Assembly: GCF_002352765.1 (NCBI RefSeq)
Contig: NZ_KZ293963.1
Location: forward strand, 3,126,559 to 3,190,558
DNA from: Alteribacter populi
Lineage (GTDB): Bacteria; Bacillota; Bacilli; Bacillales; Salisediminibacteriaceae
DNA: 64,000 nt
Direction: 5' to 3'
The notes below the pieces were generated by a model that worked only from the letters and a program-made list of their open reading frames with translations, did no database searches and was not told the DNA's origin. A program made the translations under genes and the position numbers. This document shows, one piece after another, positions 44,609 through 52,531 of the stretch (its first letter is position 1; each line of letters opens with the position of its first letter).

Positions 44609-44739
44609 GAGTAAAAAAATCAAATTGAAGCAAACTGAAAATAAGCATTTTTATGTGTTTATTTGGTATGCCCATTTGATTTTTTACTCTACGGACTTAG
44701 TCTCTTTTTGAACCGCAGAGTAAAGCTCTGCGGTTTTTT
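44609..44739 (+). promoter_or_regulatory. Transcription attenuator of the methyltransferase gene
   Basis: Three mutually exclusive stems. Stem 1 pairs 44609-44625 with 44674-44689 (GAGTAAAAAAATCAAAT / ATTTGATTTTTTACTC). The terminator pairs 44713-44720 with 44726-44733 (CCGCAGAG / CTCTGCGG) and is followed by T6. The antiterminator pairs 44685-44694 (TACTCTACGG) with 44713-44722 (CCGCAGAGTA), 9 of 10 pairs. A 9-codon frame, GTG 44550 to TGA 44579 (MKKFGIAEV), precedes stem 1 and could be a leader peptide. Confidence 0.7.
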
Positions 44740-44769
44740 GTGTTTTAAAAATTTTAGGAGGAAGTTTTT

Positions 44770-45603
44770 ATGAATAATTTATTAAACCATTTGCACGTAC
44801 CTTCACGATTTGAGCAAGCAGATAATGCTTTTTGGCAGGATCCTTATATTTCCAAACGATTATTAGAAGCTCATTTAAGCTCTGATACTGAAGGAGCTAG
44901 TAGGAGTTTTGCATTTATTGATAAATCTATTGATTTCATTCAACAAGTTGCCCCCAAAAAATCTTATCAAAAAGTATTAGATTTAGGTTGTGGTCCTGGT
45001 CTTTATAGTGAGCGATTAGCCAAAAAAGGTTATACGGTAAAAGGCATAGACTTCTCTGAAAACTCAATTCGTTATGCTAAAGAACAAGCAAAAAAACTAG
45101 ATTTTGATATTGAATATCGCCATGAGAATTATATGGAATTAAATGATTCAAATATCTATGACTTGGCTCTATTGATATATTGCGATTATGGTGCTCTTGC
45201 GACTGACGATCGCAGTAAATTACTTTTCAACATTTGGAACAGTTTGAAGAATGGAGGACAGTTGTTATTAGATGTTTTCTCGCAAAAAATATTTGATCAG
45301 TTCAAGGAAGAACAATATTGGAGTTTTAATGAAAATGGTGGTTTCTGGTCAAAGGATTCCTATGTATCTATCGGTAGAAATCTTAAATATCCTGATAGAG
45401 TAACATTAGAGCAAACAACGGTGGTTACCGATGATAAAATAGAAACTTACAACATTTGGCATCAATTCTTCACAAAAGAATTATTCATCAAAGAGGTAAC
45501 TGCTGTAGGGTTTACTGTAAAAGAAATATACGATGATGTTTCTGGTGAAACTGGTAATGGAGGAGATAAAACTATCGCGTTATTGTTAGAAAAACAAGGG
45601 TAA
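44770..45603 (+). CDS. Class I SAM-dependent methyltransferase
   Basis: The 277-residue protein has the SAM-binding motif VLDLGCGPGLYSERLAKKGY (about residue 70), an acidic motif II (VKGIDFSENSI) and a motif IV-like region (DLALLIYCDYGAL). The start at ATG 44770 follows TAGGAGG. Substrate unknown. The attenuator just upstream suggests inducible expression, as for ribosome-protecting resistance genes, but the protein does not resemble Erm or RlmA that I can see. Confidence 0.85.
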   Translation: MNNLLNHLHVPSRFEQADNAFWQDPYISKRLLEAHLSSDTEGASRSFAFIDKSIDFIQQVAPKKSYQKVLDLGCGPGLYSERLAKKGYTVKGIDFSENSIRYAKEQAKKLDFDIEYRHENYMELNDSNIYDLALLIYCDYGALATDDRSKLLFNIWNSLKNGGQLLLDVFSQKIFDQFKEEQYWSFNENGGFWSKDSYVSIGRNLKYPDRVTLEQTTVVTDDKIETYNIWHQFFTKELFIKEVTAVGFTVKEIYDDVSGETGNGGDKTIALLLEKQG

Positions 45604-45740
45604 ATTGAACAAAGAGAAAGAAAAATGTGTTATCACTTTTTTCAAATAGCAATATATTCTCTTTTATGCGGATTACAAACCGTTGCTGGTCCTTGGCAAA
45701 CTAGTCAATTTCAAGCTTGAAGGTAGATTGATCAAAAATC

Positions 45741-45840
45741 ACGAGACGCCTGCGGGAAAGCGAGAGCTGAAGATCCATCGGGGCGATCTCCCCCGATTAG
45801 CTGAAGCCTTGCCCGCGGCAAGCGAGTGTATTTTTATTCA
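45741..45840. repeat. GC-rich interspersed repeat (CTGCGGGAAAGC type)
   Basis: CGCCTGCGGGAAAGCGAGAGC ... GCTGAAGCCTTGCCCGCGGC, a partly palindromic element resembling repeats I recall from many Bacillaceae. It is clearly more GC-rich than its surroundings. Confidence 0.65.
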
Positions 45841-45865
45841 ATCAACGCTCATGTAAACATCAAAT

Positions 45866-45908
45866 AAAAAGGATGGCCCTCACCAACGGTGAGGGCCATC
45901 CTTTTTAG
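45866..45908. terminator. Bidirectional terminator
   Basis: A near-perfect 19-bp stem (AAAAAGGATGGCCCTCACC and its complement) with a three-base loop and T/A-runs on either side, between the methyltransferase gene and the convergent minus-strand gene. Confidence 0.92.
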
Positions 45909-46012
45909 CTGGGCTTTGTTCCCATCTTAAGCTCCATTGATTTCTCTTTTTAAATCAATGTTTGTAGAACGTTAGTGCAAGGATAAATAAAGGCAGTGTC
46001 GTATATCTTTTC

Positions 46013-46207
46013 TCAAGTTTCTTCTTCAAAGTGTTGATCGATGATCTCTATTGCTAATCTAACAAGTTCATCATGATCTATAGAATCTTCTTCAACTAAC
46101 ACACACGCTGGTATAAGTGAATCCACGAATGTAATCATCACTTCTTCAGGTAAATAACTGTGAAAGAAATACACGGCGATTCGACGTTCAACCTCTACAG
46201 GAATCAT
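46013..46207 (-). CDS. Small acidic protein, unknown function
   Basis: The 64-residue frame MIPVEVERRIAVYFFHSYLPEEVMITFVDSL... ends in acidic residues (IIDQHFEEET). Amphipathic pattern and low-complexity-free sequence suggest a real gene, but the ribosome site is weak and no family is recognised. It shares a bidirectional terminator with the methyltransferase gene. Confidence 0.5.
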   Translation of the reverse strand: MIPVEVERRIAVYFFHSYLPEEVMITFVDSLIPACVLVEEDSIDHDELVRLAIEIIDQHFEEET

Positions 46208-46427
46208 TTTGATACCGCCAATCCATGTCGTTCTTTAGAGGAGAGCTACTTTCACGCCGCTCACCAAGGTGCTTGCGCTTTCACCCTGTTTTAAGATTCT
46301 TCATGGATTGTAGGGTCTTTTGACACTTTACTAAGTGCTTGCGAGTTGAATAGAGGTTATTTATTTAGGCTAGAATGGGGGGATGATGGACTAAAAATGG
46401 AAAGCAAAAATGCATAAGGGGCACTGT

Positions 46428-46943
46428 ATGAAAACGGAAACCAATCAATACAAGCAAAGTTCCAATGATACTAATCGCTATGTATACTCGACTCGCAATT
46501 TATGGTCGGGCATTTTGTTTGGACTTGGTCTAATCGCCTTTTTCGATGAGGTGGTTTTTCATCAACTGCTGCGTTGGCATCATTTTTATGACAAGTCGAC
46601 GACCGATATCGGTCTGATTTCAGATGGGTTGTTTCATGCTTTTAGCTGGTTTGCAACCATCGGAGGGTTGTTTATGTTTGCCGATCTTCGGAGACGAAAT
46701 GCATTATGGCTGACTAGGTGGTGGGGCGGCGTCCTCCTTGGAGCGGGTGTATTCCAACTTTATGATGGTATCATTCAACACAAGTTTATGCGCATACATC
46801 AGATTCGTTACGTAGATAATGTCATAATCTATGACTTAGTATGGAATATCACTGCTATTGCCATGGTTATCGTCGGTATTATCCTTATTAATCGTACGCG
46901 AAACAAACACCAACCAGGCGGAGCTGTTTCGGATGAATCATGA
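46428..46943 (+). CDS. DUF2243 membrane protein
   Basis: ATG 46428 after AAGGGG gives 171 residues with four hydrophobic helices and conserved His residues (FFDEVVFHQLLRWHHFYD, LFHAFSWF, GIIQHKFMRIHQIRY) that mark DUF2243. The family often occurs beside ctaG, and its His pattern suggests metal or heme handling; this is inference. It overlaps ctaG by 11 bases. Confidence 0.9.
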   Translation: MKTETNQYKQSSNDTNRYVYSTRNLWSGILFGLGLIAFFDEVVFHQLLRWHHFYDKSTTDIGLISDGLFHAFSWFATIGGLFMFADLRRRNALWLTRWWGGVLLGAGVFQLYDGIIQHKFMRIHQIRYVDNVIIYDLVWNITAIAMVIVGIILINRTRNKHQPGGAVSDES

Positions 46944-47730
46944 TAAACATATTCACCATGTCATTGGAGTGGTACCACAACTAACCTTAGTCCTCCCCTT
47001 TGTAATTGGGTTAGCTATTTATATCCTTGCGGTAGTCATTTCCAATCGGCGACTCAAAAAATGGCCAGTCTACCGCACGGCATTTTGGGTTACTGGAATT
47101 TTCTGCGCTGCTTTTGCAGTTGCTGGTCCCTTAGCGGACCGTGCGCATGTAGATTTCTCGGCGCATATGCTTGGACATTTGCTTCTTGGCATGCTTGCTC
47201 CACTACTTATGGTGTTAGCCGCCCCTTTGACACTTATTCTGCGCACACTCAATGTCACGCTGGCACGTCGTCTTTCTCGTTTGCTTAAAAGTTGGCCATT
47301 TCGTGTTGTAAGTGATCCGATTGTGGCGTCCTTGTTCAACGTTGGAGGCTTGTGGATCCTTTATACAACTGACTTATATTCAGCAATGCATCAAAATATC
47401 ATTCTTCATGTATTTATTCACTTACACGTATTTTTAGCGGGTTATGTTTTCACTATATCGATGATTTATATAGATCCGACACCACATAGATCTAGCTACG
47501 TCTATCGTTCGATTGTGCTGGTATTTGCTTTAGCTGGTCATGGTATTTTATCAAAGTACCTATATGCTTACCCACCTGCCGGCGTACCTGCGTCACAAGC
47601 AGAAATAGGCGGTATGCTCATGTACTATGGTGGAGATGCCATAGATATTGTTATTATCTTCATTCTTTGCTTTCAATGGTTTAAAGCGACCCGCCCCCGA
47701 ACATCAAAGGTGGCGACTGAACATTTATAA
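46933..47730 (+). CDS. ctaG: Cytochrome c oxidase assembly factor CtaG (caa3_CtaG family)
   Basis: The 265-residue membrane protein has about seven hydrophobic helices. Start ATG 46933 within the DUF2243 gene. Conserved His and acidic residues appear in DRAHVDFSAHMLGHLLLGMLAPLL and in HVFIHLHVFLAGYVF. CtaG proteins are needed for assembly of caa3 oxidase. No oxidase structural genes are nearby, so this is probably an accessory copy paired with DUF2243. Confidence 0.9.
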   Translation: MNHDKHIHHVIGVVPQLTLVLPFVIGLAIYILAVVISNRRLKKWPVYRTAFWVTGIFCAAFAVAGPLADRAHVDFSAHMLGHLLLGMLAPLLMVLAAPLTLILRTLNVTLARRLSRLLKSWPFRVVSDPIVASLFNVGGLWILYTTDLYSAMHQNIILHVFIHLHVFLAGYVFTISMIYIDPTPHRSSYVYRSIVLVFALAGHGILSKYLYAYPPAGVPASQAEIGGMLMYYGGDAIDIVIIFILCFQWFKATRPRTSKVATEHL

Positions 47731-47861
47731 AAGCAAGGATGGTAGGGATGTAAATCACCGCCATGATGATCATTACAATCCTCAATGTGGTCTATCGCGT
47801 TGTTGTGTACGTGTATTAAGGTTTTACGACCTTCGAGTTTGATAGAATGCGCCTCTTGGGG

Positions 47862-47965
47862 TATGGCCGATGTATTGATTAGTGACCCTTCTTCGTATCT
47901 CGAGCATTAACCACATTCTTCTCAATTTAATCAAACGTTTGTTTAACAAGTCGAAAAAACGCGCA
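47862..47965 (-). repeat. Diverged inverted-repeat copy (CAAACGTTTG element), left
   Basis: Read on the minus strand, CGACTTGTTAAACAAACGTTTG... TTAATGCTCGAG matches 54808-54870 on the plus strand. In one frame both copies encode FDLLNKRLxKLR...LMLE, so they may be remnants of one gene. Confidence 0.5.
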
Positions 47966-47996
47966 GGAGCAATAAACAACCCGAAACTCATCTTAG

Positions 47997-48050
47997 TGGT
48001 GCCTGACCCCCGCCGCATTAATGCTGTACAGCGGTGGGGGTCAGGCACCA
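47997..48050. repeat. Palindromic repeat GGTGCCTGACCCCC, copy 1
   Basis: TGGTGCCTGACCCCCGCCGC facing GCGGTGGGGGTCAGGCACCA; imperfect long hairpin. Copy 2 lies at 49959-50010. The two flank the DeoR-HAD pair. Confidence 0.85.
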
Positions 48051-48061
48051 TAAGTTAACCA

Positions 48062-48090
48062 TTGACTACTTAATATTACTTATATATAAT
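48062..48090 (+). promoter_or_regulatory. SigA promoter of the DeoR-HAD operon
   Basis: TTGACT (48062-48067) and TATAAT (48085-48090), 17-base spacer. It leaves a leader of about 135 bases that contains the structured hairpin below. Confidence 0.75.
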
Positions 48091-48142
48091 TAAAAAAAAG
48101 CAAAAATGGTGTACGATTACTTATAAGTACTTAATAATGCGT

Positions 48143-48207
48143 GTTCAAAAAGGGGGGGGAATAGCCACCGGAGAGATTCAATAGCTATTTTACCGAGCTT
48201 TTTGAGC
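48143..48207 (+). ncRNA. Candidate structured RNA, second copy of the GTTCAAAAAG hairpin
   Basis: Outer arms GTTCAAAAAG (48143-48152) and CTTTTTGAGC (48198-48207). The inner stem AATAGC/GCTATT replaces AAAAAGC/GCTTTTT of the 9449 copy, a compensatory difference. An internal loop with G-run opposite TACCGAG corresponds to GAGGAT opposite CCCGGA. It ends 24 bases before the DeoR start. Confidence 0.5.
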
Positions 48208-48231
48208 ATCACTAAAAGTTGGTGTTGGTTC

Positions 48232-49011
48232 TTGTATCAAGAAGAGAGACTTGTATCTATTTTAGAATTCCTAAAAGAAAATAATCGGATCTCTGTCGAT
48301 CAAATCGGCGCGCTCTTTGATGTTTCAAGAGATACAGCAAGAAGAGACCTTGTCAGGCTTGAGGAAGAAAACGCCATTGTGCGGACACGCGGTGGGGCAA
48401 TTCTTCCGTCGGTTCATGATGAAATAAAAACGTATTCTAATCGATTAAAAACGGTATCGGAAGAAAAAAAGGTTATCGGAAAAATGGCGGCCTCCTTAAT
48501 TTACTCTAGTGACAGAGTAATATTGGATGCGTCAACAACGGTTCAATCATGTGCGGAACAGATTGAAAACATAGATTGTACTGTGATCACGAACTCGATT
48601 AACCAAGCGGAGGTATTATCTTTCAAACCGGAAGTCAATATCCAACTCTTAGGTGGAGCGCTGCAAAAAGAGCACCGCTTTCTTTATGGGTCTTCTGTGG
48701 TGGAAAAACTTTCAGAATACCATGTCGATAAAGCGTTTATCGGAGTTGTAGGTATATCTGAAAAAGGACTGACTATCGCCCATGAGGAAGACGGGGTGGT
48801 GAAGCGAAAAATGATCCAACAGGCTAATCAGGTCATTGTTTTAGCGGATCATACAAAGCTAGGAAATACTGATTTTTTCAGGTTTGCTAATCTCACTGAT
48901 ATTGATCTGCTAATTACCGATAAAACACCTCCAATTGCATTCAGAGAATTGTTGACTAAATCCAACGTGGAACTTTTAACCGCCGATCAAGAAACTGGGG
49001 GAGAGGACTAA
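48232..49011 (+). CDS. DeoR family transcriptional regulator
   Basis: The 259-residue repressor from TTG 48232 begins MYQEERLVSILEFLKENNRIS, with HTH (VDQIGALFDVSRDTARRDLVRLEEENAIVRTRGGAI) and a sugar-phosphate-sensing domain (VILDASTTVQSCAEQI, LLGGALQKEHRFLYG, VVLADHTKLGN). The ribosome site is weak, and an upstream in-frame TTG at 48202 is possible. It is one base from the HAD gene, so a sugar-phosphate effector is likely. Confidence 0.9.
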   Translation: MYQEERLVSILEFLKENNRISVDQIGALFDVSRDTARRDLVRLEEENAIVRTRGGAILPSVHDEIKTYSNRLKTVSEEKKVIGKMAASLIYSSDRVILDASTTVQSCAEQIENIDCTVITNSINQAEVLSFKPEVNIQLLGGALQKEHRFLYGSSVVEKLSEYHVDKAFIGVVGISEKGLTIAHEEDGVVKRKMIQQANQVIVLADHTKLGNTDFFRFANLTDIDLLITDKTPPIAFRELLTKSNVELLTADQETGGED

Positions 49012-49012
49012 G

Positions 49013-49882
49013 ATGATAAAAATGATCGCGATCGATTTAGATGGCACATTGCTAAATGAAGAAAACCAAGTAAGTAAAGAGAATTTGGAAGCGATCAAGT
49101 ATGCTCAGACACATGGAATTGAAGTTGTTATTGCTACTGGACGTGCTCATTTTGATGTTCAAGAAATTTTCAAACATACAAATATAAAACCGTGGATCAT
49201 TGCAGCTAATGGGGCAACGATCTATCAGCCGAATGGTGAACGATTTCACGCACAATCAATCAATAAACAGGTGGCCCTCGATATTTTGAGTTGGCTTGAG
49301 GAAGAAGCTTTTTATTATGAAGTGTTCAGCGACCATGCAATCGTGACTCCGCAGAATGGTAGGGAGCTTTTAACAATCGAGATGGACAGGGCAGCGAGCG
49401 CCAATCCGGAATTAAGCGTTAATGAGCTGAAACGTGCGCTTGAGAAGCAATACAGTCAATTCGGATTTTCCTTTATCGAGTCCTATACAGACCTACTCGA
49501 TACAGATATGGGGTTTTATAATATTCTAGCCTTCTCGTTTGATGAAGCGAAACTCAGTAAAGGTTGGGCAAAATTTGAGGGTACTCAGGATTTGACTATA
49601 GTGAAGTCTGCTAAACATAATTTCGAACTAGAGCACAAAAACGCTTCAAAGGGAATTGCCTTAAATATCCTAGCTAATAAGTTAAAGGTAAATATAGATG
49701 AAACAGCTGCTGTAGGTGATAGCTTCAATGACTTATCTATGTTAAAAATAGCAGGAAAAAGTGCAGCAATGGGCAATGCTCAGCAAGAGATTAAAGACTG
49801 CTGTCATGAAGTTACCCTCTCCAACAAAGAGAACGGAGTGGCTCACTTTATTTATTCGTTAACAAAGGAAGTCAAGAAGTAA
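49013..49882 (+). CDS. Cof-type HAD phosphatase
   Basis: The 289-residue HAD IIB hydrolase has motif I MIAIDLDGTLL, motif II VIATGRA, the Lys region and motif III-IV VGDSFNDLSMLKIAG. The substrate is probably a sugar phosphate. Start ATG 49013 follows GGGGGAGAGG inside the deoR end; the two genes form an operon bounded by palindromic repeats. Confidence 0.93.
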   Translation: MIKMIAIDLDGTLLNEENQVSKENLEAIKYAQTHGIEVVIATGRAHFDVQEIFKHTNIKPWIIAANGATIYQPNGERFHAQSINKQVALDILSWLEEEAFYYEVFSDHAIVTPQNGRELLTIEMDRAASANPELSVNELKRALEKQYSQFGFSFIESYTDLLDTDMGFYNILAFSFDEAKLSKGWAKFEGTQDLTIVKSAKHNFELEHKNASKGIALNILANKLKVNIDETAAVGDSFNDLSMLKIAGKSAAMGNAQQEIKDCCHEVTLSNKENGVAHFIYSLTKEVKK

Positions 49883-49899
49883 TGAACCATGATACTTAA

Positions 49900-49946
49900 C
49901 CTCTTATTGGCGTAACGCAATTGCGGTTGTGGCGTAACAATAAGGG
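49900..49946 (+). terminator. Possible terminator after the HAD gene
   Basis: AACCTCTTATTG ... CAATAAGGGTTT with an inner GCGTAACGCAATTGCG palindrome. T-run weak. Confidence 0.45.
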
Positions 49947-49958
49947 TTTGAGTTATAA

Positions 49959-50010
49959 GGTGCCTGACCCCCACTGCTTTACCACATCACCGCGCCGGGG
50001 GTCAGGCACC
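49959..50010. repeat. Palindromic repeat GGTGCCTGACCCCC, copy 2
   Basis: GGTGCCTGACCCCC ... GGGGGTCAGGCACC around a different loop from copy 1. It is followed by a short direct duplication (ACCAGACT twice) and may also terminate the minus-strand trmB gene. Confidence 0.85.
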
Positions 50011-50024
50011 AGACTGGCACCAGA

Positions 50025-50783
50025 CTAATATCGTAATTTCAATAGGATGCTTCTTATTTCTGGGTCGTCCATTAATAGGTGGTGATGTTTTTCACTTATT
50101 TTCGTTAGTGCGACGTCATGATAGAAGAATTCTGTAAACACCTTTACAAATGGGTTGGACATGGTTTTCATTGCTTGCCATGTGCGGTCTTCTACACCAG
50201 TAAAAATAACTTCTTGATCGTCAATGATCATCAGTTGAAATCGTTCTAATGCATGATGCTCTTCGGCAGGTGTGAGTGTATATACTTTTGCTAAGTTTGT
50301 CTTTAACCCTCCTACTACAAGAACTTCTACATCAATACCCTCGGTTTCTTTTTCTTCTAATAGTGTCAGGTATTCTTTGAGATTATTGTCCCAGGCTGAT
50401 ATTCGAATAGATTTTTTAGCTTGTTGCATGAGTTGTTTACTCTGTGTTCGAATCGATGTTTCATCTTTTAAACTCCACACGCGGTCGTCGGAATAGGATT
50501 TTTTAGCGGTATTTATTTTTAATTGTTCTATGTTGTGTTGAAATTCGGTGGTTAGTTTTTCAATAGCAAGAGGTAATGGTAATGCTGTATAAACCTTTTT
50601 CTTTTCTGAAACCGAGTCCATGATCATTCCTTTTTCAGTTAAACGTGATAAAACCTCATATATTTTAGCCTTTGGGACGCCAGAATATTTAACAATTGTA
50701 GTGGTGGTCATAGGTTCCTCACTTGAAGCAAGGACTTCGTATACTTTACTTTCATATTGTGAAAAACCGAATTTTTGTAACAT
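50025..50783 (-). CDS. TrmB family transcriptional regulator
   Basis: The 252-residue protein begins MLQKFGFSQYESKVYEVLASSEE, with an N-terminal winged HTH (TTTTIVKYSGVPKAKIYEVLSRLTEKGMI) and a C-terminal domain of the TrmB/phospholipase D-like type (KSIRISAWDNNLKEYLTLLEE ... IDVEVLVVGG ... LMIIDDQEVIFTGVEDRTW). It is divergent from the MTA/SAH deaminase gene across a long palindrome, so it probably regulates it. Confidence 0.9.
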   Translation of the reverse strand: MLQKFGFSQYESKVYEVLASSEEPMTTTTIVKYSGVPKAKIYEVLSRLTEKGMIMDSVSEKKKVYTALPLPLAIEKLTTEFQHNIEQLKINTAKKSYSDDRVWSLKDETSIRTQSKQLMQQAKKSIRISAWDNNLKEYLTLLEEKETEGIDVEVLVVGGLKTNLAKVYTLTPAEEHHALERFQLMIIDDQEVIFTGVEDRTWQAMKTMSNPFVKVFTEFFYHDVALTKISEKHHHLLMDDPEIRSILLKLRY

Positions 50784-50894
50784 AGTTCCTCCTGTTTGAA
50801 TCTAATCTTTTCTTTATAAGTGCGACATCCTCTTTAAGCATAAATATCAGTAGAGAGTTTCACAAGTCCTATTGTTCGCTATAAGGATAAAATG

Positions 50895-50928
50895 AATCCT
50901 TATTGTCAATTGACAAACAATAAGGATT
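50895..50928. promoter_or_regulatory. Long operator palindrome between trmB-like and deaminase genes
   Basis: AATCCTTATTGT and ACAATAAGGATT are exact complements ten bases apart, and an inner TTGTCAATTGACAA palindrome overlaps them. A third half-site ATAAGGAT lies at 50881-50888. A TTGACA and a TTGACT hexamer lie within or next to it, so a bound regulator would block transcription. Confidence 0.8.
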
Positions 50929-50995
50929 GACTGTAATCTATTGAATAGTTACTAACGTAGTGGTAACCTATTTTATCGTTGTGGGAGGTAATTGT

Positions 50996-52303
50996 GTGAA
51001 GATCGCTTATGTTAACGGTACTTTTTTTACAATAAGTGAAGAGAATGACGTATTTGAAGACGGAATGATGATTGTTGACGGTAAAGTCATCTCATATATT
51101 GGCTCTCATTGTAGTGAGCAGCTTGGTCAAGTCGATAAGGTTGTAGACCTTGATGGGAAATGGGTCATGCCTGGTTTAGTGAATACTCACTCCCATGTTG
51201 TTATGACCATTTTGCGTGGTATTGGGGACGACATGCTGTTGAAGCCGTGGCTGGAAACGAAAATTTGGCCGCTGGAGCAGCAATTTACAACGGAAATGGC
51301 ATCAACGAGTTCACTTCTCGGTATTCTTGAAATGCTGAAATCCGGCACGACAACGTTCTCTGATATGTTTAATCCAAATGGTATTGATAGCGATGAAGTG
51401 ATAAATGCAATTGGCAAAACAGGGATTAGAGGAGCATTTTCACATACCGTTTTCAGTTTTGGCACGAAAGAAGAGCAACGTGCGAATCTTACGGAAGCTG
51501 AACGCTTTGCAAAGACATATAAGTCATTTGCTGACGGTCGTTTAACAACGATGGTGGCACCTCATAGTCCTTATACGTGTTCACGAGAGGCACTTGAAGA
51601 AAGCGCGCGAATTGCCAAAGAAAGTGATGTTATGGCCCATATTCATGTGTCAGAAACAGACGGTGAAATTGCGGAAATTGAAAAACGCTATGGATTACGT
51701 CCGGTTGAACATATTCGCCGCGCCGGGCTTTTTGATCAGCCGACGGTGATGGCGCATGGAGTCGTACTGAACGATGAAGAGCGGCAATTGCTACACGAGC
51801 TTGATGTCCGCGTCGCTCATAATCCAATCAGTAATCTTAAGCTCGGCTCTGGTGTGGCTGATGTAGCTAGTCTTTTGGATGCAGGTGTTAAAGTAGGAAT
51901 CGCTACGGATGGCGTTGCTTCAAATAATAATTTTGATATGTTTGAAGAAATGCGCCTCGCTGCCTTGCTACAAAAAGGTATGTACAAAGACACGACGAAG
52001 CTTCCAGCCGAAACCGTTCTTGCTCTTGCTACAAGGATCGGTGCTGAAGTGATTGGAATGGCGCACACTGGTTCTCTTGAAGTAAACAAGCATGCTGATT
52101 TTATTACGATTAACCCTTACGATAAACCACAATTACAGCCATTAAACGAAGCCTTTTCACATCTTCTTTATGCTGCAAGTGGGCGAGATGTTAGTGACGT
52201 ATATGTTGATGGGAAGCAGGTTGTAAATGACAGCCAGTCTCTCACCATCGATCAGGAAAAAGTAATAGCTGACGTCAATCGGTTGCATGCTAAATTAAAA
52301 TAA
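50996..52303 (+). CDS. mtaD: 5-methylthioadenosine/S-adenosylhomocysteine deaminase family amidohydrolase
   Basis: GTG 50996 after GGGAGG gives 435 residues. Metal ligands: H65 and H67 in NTHSHVV, His in AHIHVSETDGE, His in MAHGVVL, and Asp in IATDGVASNNNFDMFEEMR. The sequence fits the MtaD/SsnA group that deaminates MTA, SAH or related adenosines. Control by the divergent TrmB-like protein is likely. A terminator follows. Confidence 0.88.
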   Translation: MKIAYVNGTFFTISEENDVFEDGMMIVDGKVISYIGSHCSEQLGQVDKVVDLDGKWVMPGLVNTHSHVVMTILRGIGDDMLLKPWLETKIWPLEQQFTTEMASTSSLLGILEMLKSGTTTFSDMFNPNGIDSDEVINAIGKTGIRGAFSHTVFSFGTKEEQRANLTEAERFAKTYKSFADGRLTTMVAPHSPYTCSREALEESARIAKESDVMAHIHVSETDGEIAEIEKRYGLRPVEHIRRAGLFDQPTVMAHGVVLNDEERQLLHELDVRVAHNPISNLKLGSGVADVASLLDAGVKVGIATDGVASNNNFDMFEEMRLAALLQKGMYKDTTKLPAETVLALATRIGAEVIGMAHTGSLEVNKHADFITINPYDKPQLQPLNEAFSHLLYAASGRDVSDVYVDGKQVVNDSQSLTIDQEKVIADVNRLHAKLK

Positions 52304-52325
52304 AGAAACTTACCGTGTTCGTAAA

Positions 52326-52363
52326 AACCTCTTAGGCTGCTATTTAGCCTGGGAGGTTTTTTG
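52326..52363 (+). terminator. Terminator after the deaminase gene
   Basis: AAAACCTC..GGCT ... AGCC..GAGGTTTTTT. Confidence 0.9.
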
Positions 52364-52445
52364 ATAGGACAAGCATTCATTTGCCGCCTAACGTTCAAAA
52401 AACAACTAGCAACAATCCTTAAAAAGAGCCTTCTATAAGTAAATC

Positions 52446-52502
52446 TTGAAAACGACACCAGTGTCGTTTATAATGATGAAGTGAATAAAGTGACACTAGT
52501 GT
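52446..52502 (+). promoter_or_regulatory. Promoter with two TetR operators
   Basis: TTGAAA (52446-52451), 17 bases, TATAAT (52469-52474). The palindrome CGACACCAGTGTCG fills the spacer (52453-52466) and a second, ACACTAGTGT, lies at 52493-52502 over the start region. This is a textbook autorepression layout for the TetR gene downstream. Confidence 0.85.
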
Positions 52503-52531
52503 ATATTTTGTAAACTGAAGGGGATTGAAGC

